Origin: Perca fluviatilis
Lineage: Eukaryota; Chordata; Actinopteri; Perciformes; Percidae
Length of the DNA: 64,000 nt
Direction of reading: 5' to 3'
Assembly (NCBI RefSeq): GCF_010015445.1
Contig: NC_053116.1
Coordinates: 27,930,285-27,994,284, forward strand
Made by a program: the position numbers and the translations under genes. Shown in pieces: positions 60,772 to 64,000 of this stretch. How positions within the stretch are numbered: position 1 is the first letter of the stretch; each line of letters opens with the position of its first letter. The notes beneath the pieces are model-generated. The model was not told the origin of the DNA. It did not search any database and saw only the letters and a program-made list of their open reading frames with translations.

Positions 60772-60964
60772 TTTTTTTAAGATTCTTTTTTGGCCATTTT
60801 TAGGCCTTTATTTGGATAGGACAGCTTAGACTTGAAAGGGGGAGAGAGAAGGGAATGACCTGCAGCAAAGGGCTGCAGGTCGCATTTGAACCTGCGGCCG
60901 CTGCGTTGAGGAGTAAACCTCTATGGGCGCCCCCTCTAACAGGTGAGCTAACCAGGGGCCCTGT
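60772..60964 (-). mobile_element. tRNA-derived SINE, minus copy
   Basis: The minus-strand head near 60964-60890 reads GGCCCCTGGTTAGCTCACCT...GGGCGCCCATAGAGGTTTAC, followed by the body GGTTCAAATGCGACC and GCAGCCCTTTGCTGCAGGTC, then the tail toward 60772. It lies 400 bp upstream of bsn exon 2. Confidence 0.75.
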
Positions 60965-61362
60965 ATTCTTGGTTTTGGGGAAAAGTTAAAAAAAGAAAAC
61001 ACCATGCAAAATCCTTGTAAATGGAGTAGGTACTTACACCAGTCCCATGCACAACGCTTCAACAACGTGGAGAAATCCAGAGATTGTCAGGCCTGCCCTG
61101 CCTCAGTTTAGCAAACACTCATTTCATTAACAAAATCTCTTTTTGTCCCGCTTACTCTGGATGATTTAAGGATCTTGCTGTGAACAATATTTATCAGAAC
61201 TACTTTGAAACAGAACAGACATTGTCCTTTGTCAAGGACTGACCCGAATTCAGTTTCTTTCTATAATATTGGGGTGATAGCAGAAATCTAACCTGACCCT
61301 ATAATAGTAATTAAAAGAGTTGATGTTAATCTCTTTTATTTTGCTTTGTCCCTCTCTTCCAG

Positions 61363-61999
61363 GGGTCCGATGGGCAGCCCCAAGCCTGGCATGCAACAAG
61401 GAGGCCATGGAGGAGGAGGAATGGGAGGAGTAGGTGGAGGTGGTATGGGAGGAGGAGGAATGGGAGGAATAGGAGGAGGAGGTATGGGAGGAGGAGGAAT
61501 GGGAGGAATAGGGGGAGTAGGAATGGGCGGAGGTGGAGGACTAGGGTCCAGAGCTGTCGAGCCCTACCGCCTGGCCACTCACGAGACTCCGACTTCCCCC
61601 CGACATATGCAGTCAAGCCAGGGGCCCGGCATGGGGCATGGCCCCGGGTCTGGCCATGGGATGGTTCACGGTCCAGCTGGGTCCAGCATGGGAGGCCATG
61701 CAGGTCAGCCAAGTCCTGGTCAGCATGCCTCCCGTCGAAACCTCCAAGTCGACTTCAGCGGTTCGGGCGGCTCCAGGACAGGCCGGTCTCCCTCTGTGTC
61801 TCCTGACCGCGGCCTGACGCCCACCTCGCCCTACTCGGTGCCGCAGATCGCACCAATGCCGAGCAGCAAACTGTGCCCAGTGTGCACAAGCACAGAGCTG
61901 TCCAACCCACCGGCTGTACCCAACTACAACACCTGCACCCAGTGTAAGGCCACCGTCTGTAACCAGTGTGGATTCAACCCCAACCCGCACCTCACTGAG
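61363..61999 (+). CDS. bsn: Bassoon, coding exon 2 (first zinc finger, partial)
   Basis: Joined to exon 1 this gives 275 residues. The acceptor is TCTTCCAG at 61355-61362; the first base G completes the Arg codon. Residues ~76-123 are a Gly/Met-rich repeat (GGMGG, GGGGM). Residues ~205-230 hold [11 protein letters not shown] and [13 protein letters not shown], nearly identical to mammalian bassoon. The first Zn finger follows: CPVC at 234-237, CTQC at 254-257, CNQC at 262-265 and [10 protein letters not shown]. The last Cys pair (CLNC in mammals) must be in exon 3, beyond the window. This zinc-finger region of bassoon/piccolo is reported to bind the vesicle protein PRA1 and related partners. 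The exon ends in phase 0 at GAG followed by GTAGGTCA. Bassoon is favoured over piccolo because of the MGNE start and the SVSPDRG motif. Confidence 0.92.
61404..61545 (+). repeat. bsn: Coding minisatellite (Gly/Met repeat of bsn)
   Basis: Imperfect units of GGAGGAGGAATGGGAGGAAT encode GGGMGG(I/V/M)-type repeats. The units keep the frame (multiples of three), so length change would alter the number of Gly/Met repeats without a frameshift. Mammalian bassoon has a Gly/Pro-rich stretch at this place. Confidence 0.75.
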
Positions 62000-62028
62000 G
62001 TAGGTCAGGTTTGACAAGGAGATATGAT

Positions 62029-62031
<3 letters not shown>

Positions 62032-62062
<31 letters not shown>
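62032..62062 (+). repeat. (GT)n tract just inside the exon 2 donor
   Basis: About 15 GT units beginning 32 nt after the splice donor. In RNA this is a (GU)n tract, a known binding sequence for TDP-43 and CELF proteins. A role in splicing is inference. Confidence 0.9.
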
Positions 62063-62063
<1 letters not shown>

Positions 62064-62521
62064 TCATAATGATTTAATATTTTTTTCTTCTTTTTATGCC
62101 TGTCCTTACTTTGCCACTGTGAATTTGTGCAACAAGAGAAGATTGTTGTAGTTATCTGGTGACATAAATGGAATCAATAATTAAATAATGCCGATTTTTT
62201 GTCATAGTCAGGGACTAAGCATTTGAGTATGAATAATTTAATCCTGTAGGTGGAGAGAAGTCACATTTGATTAATGTTTCAGGTTTAGATGATAAAAAAC
62301 AGAAACAAAAAGTTCATTCCAACTCACATAAGTTTGAGTATGGAAAAGATCATCTCAATGGATTTTCTCTTAATTGGTGAACGGCTTATGCAATAAACGC
62401 TGATGGAAACGTTATGTGCCGAATAAATAATTACGTTTTATGTCATTTTATAGTTGCAACCCGCCATAAAAGAAAGTAGTTTTAGGTAATTTCCGCCACG
62501 TATTTCCACTTTTTTGCAGAC

Positions 62522-62641
62522 ATGGCAGGTGTCAACAAAGACAGATATAAGTGGACAAACGAGGAGACGAGGGACTATTTCAATTTAATTTACGAGCGAC
62601 ATATAACAAACATTTTTGATAGCAAAAATGAAATGCCATAA
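62522..62641 (+). pseudogene. Fragment of Myb/SANT-like transposon protein
   Basis: A 39-codon frame from ATG 62522 to TAA 62639-62641. YKWTNEETRDYFNLIYERHI matches the first helix of the Myb/SANT-like DNA-binding domain found in PIF/Harbinger-type elements (Trp, then acidic NEET, then LI). The frame stops before helix 3. It differs in sequence from the frame at 20101, so it stems from another family. TIRs are not resolved (something like 62390-62990). Confidence 0.5.
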
Positions 62642-63139
62642 CGTGCATCTGCATCTGCATCATTATAGCGATGTTTTGATAGCGCCGTTGTTGTCTTATT
62701 ATAGCTTAATATGTCACTATCAGCTGGCACTAAGCACTATTACAACTTGTGCAATATTAATCATTTGTAGGTAGAAGGCGCGATCCATTTTGGCTAGCAA
62801 AACTTTGTTCGCAAATGTTAGCTTGAATGTTGTGTGATTGAGTGCGAACATGAATGGAAATACCTTAACATGTCTCAAATCTATTCGCTATACCAATTTG
62901 ACCGCAAAACAGCATGTGACGTCAATATGCACAGGTTTTTATTCACTTTAACGCCGTTTAAACACTTTCACCGGCTTTATTCACCTCAATGTTTTTAGCG
63001 AACTTCAGATCATTTGATTGACGTAGTGGATGGAGACATAGCTAGTGAGTTTAAGGGCTCAGCAAGTGCCAGTAATTCCTACCTGAGGCGCTGACGGAAT
63101 CTCCATTAATGTGCAGAGGCAAGACACATGGGTCGTGGC

Positions 63140-63141
<2 letters not shown>

Positions 63142-63173
<32 letters not shown>

Positions 63174-63186
63174 TGTGTGTGTGTGT
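63142..63186 (+). repeat. (TG)n microsatellite
   Basis: About 22 TG units with one GA interruption. Confidence 0.9.
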
Positions 63187-63948
63187 TTAAGTTCATTGTA
63201 CTCTTCACAGGTGTAATGTAAAGACAGGAAGCAAAATGTTGCAGTATTTTGCATTTAGAAAGAGATGGAGGGATAAGAGACTAAGAGGCAAAGAAAAAAA
63301 GGACAGATTAATGCGACTAAAGTTATTCAGAGGTGGGTTGAGGGATGAGGAGAAGAGAGGAGGTTAAGAGGCCATCTTTGATTGAGAGGAGGTTTATGCT
63401 TGCCTTTGGTGATGGGTTCAAACTATCAGCCCCGGCGTCAGCGACTGGTGACAAATATCAAATCACAGCCTCCCTGGGCAGACAGGAAAGACACAATCAG
63501 AAGCACGAGGCCACGTCTGATATGTTAGCCATGCTGGCACCCATTTATTCCCACAGGTCAGGGGCATATAATTGGCAGACAGCACAATAAACACTCTGCT
63601 GGATTAAACAAACTGCGGTTGAGTTGTTGTGTCTCATTTTTCCTTTGCTTTTGTGGGAAAGAACATTGGCACCAGAATCATCCATGTGTACCTGTTACAT
63701 CATTCACCCTGTTGATCCATGCTAACAAATTAGCATCCACTGCCGAGCGAGGGTAAATGAATAATATTATTAGAGATAACAACACCGATAAGCTGTAGTG
63801 GTAATTAGAAGTGCTTTTTTGTATTTATTTTTTTTCAGTGGTATTATGCAGATTCACCACCAAAATAAGAATACAGTTAAATCCACCGCTCTCTGACACA
63901 GTCAGCCAACAAATGCAGTGTCTCTTAAAGATGGATTTAAACTTTTAA

Positions 63949-64000
63949 AGGGGTGATAGAATGCAAAACCGATTTTACCTTGTCATAGTTGAAAAATGAC
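63949..64000 (+). mobile_element. Start of TTAA-type element, family AGGGGTGATAGAATGC
   Basis: It begins AGGGGTGATAGAATGCAAAA after TTAA (63945-63948) and is cut by the window end. I recognise this head from abundant fish repeats. Confidence 0.6.

Larger units (their letters stand above)
62000..64000 (+). other. bsn: bsn intron 2 (start)
   Basis: The donor is GTAGGTCA at 62000. No sequence encoding the expected continuation (WLCLNC) is found, so exon 3 lies outside. The intron contains (GT)n runs at 62032-62062 and 63142-63186, a Myb-like fragment, and the start of a TTAA element. Confidence 0.8.

Noticed and set aside
61326..61712. 128-codon minus-strand Leu/Pro-rich frame
   Set aside because: Antisense of the Gly/Met repeat of bsn.
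61613..62017. 134-codon minus-strand frame over bsn exon 2
   Set aside because: It is a shadow of the GC-rich coding exon; the + strand frame matches bassoon motifs.
63345..63590. 81-codon frame (MRRREEVKRPSLIERR...) in bsn intron 2
   Set aside because: No domain, no splice signals and inside an intron of bsn; it might be conserved non-coding DNA but not a supported gene.

Overview
This is a teleost fish nuclear window, most likely percomorph. It is AT-rich and repeat-dense. It carries long CA/GT microsatellites, a tRNA-derived SINE and many short terminal-inverted-repeat (TIR) transposons of kinds I know from perch-like fish genomes. Everything reads as a eukaryotic locus with introns; there are no operons, CRISPR arrays or complete RNA genes.

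The only host gene I can support is the 5' end of bassoon (bsn), on the + strand. Exon 1 (24321-24508) encodes the MGNE... N-terminus. Intron 1 spans 24509-61362 (36.9 kb). Exon 2 (61363-61999) encodes a Gly/Met-rich stretch, the conserved [10 protein letters not shown] and [13 protein letters not shown] motifs and six of the eight cysteines of the first zinc finger. The two exons join in phase and give 275 residues. The gene continues beyond the window. A promoter-like region (about 24000-24320, with a TATA-like box and a CRE-like site) lies upstream. A near-perfect RE1/REST site lies 276 bp inside intron 1, which suits a neuron-specific gene. Whether this is bsna or bsnb cannot be told from the window.

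Layout. 1-24000: flanking DNA with no supported gene, containing a ~0.9 kb imperfect palindrome (4258-5183), hAT-like elements (7005, 8206-8618, 13843-14244), a triple-nested transposon cluster (about 14700-17340), a MITE with a Myb/SANT-like ORF (19881-20462), and a pogo-like element with a PHD-finger remnant (21811-22705) nested in a sister MITE. 24000-24510: bsn promoter and exon 1. 24509-61362: intron 1, with many elements nested in each other, a candidate 1.85-kb solo LTR (39358-41209), a 2-kb hAT composite (47501-49507) and a second copy of the fold-back element (53876-55571). 61363-64000: exon 2 and the start of intron 2, with another Myb/SANT-like fragment.

The most interesting find is a 1.7-1.8 kb fold-back transposon present twice in opposite orientation. 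Its long TIRs are built of 20-bp tandem arrays and each copy is flanked by a perfect 6-bp target-site duplication (CCTTCC; GTAATT). Related empty sites within the same window support the boundaries. Other patterns are at least six TIR-element families that insert at TTAA and begin with AG, and a MITE family with 9-bp duplications at all three intact copies (Mutator-like). No known multi-gene system other than bsn is visible.
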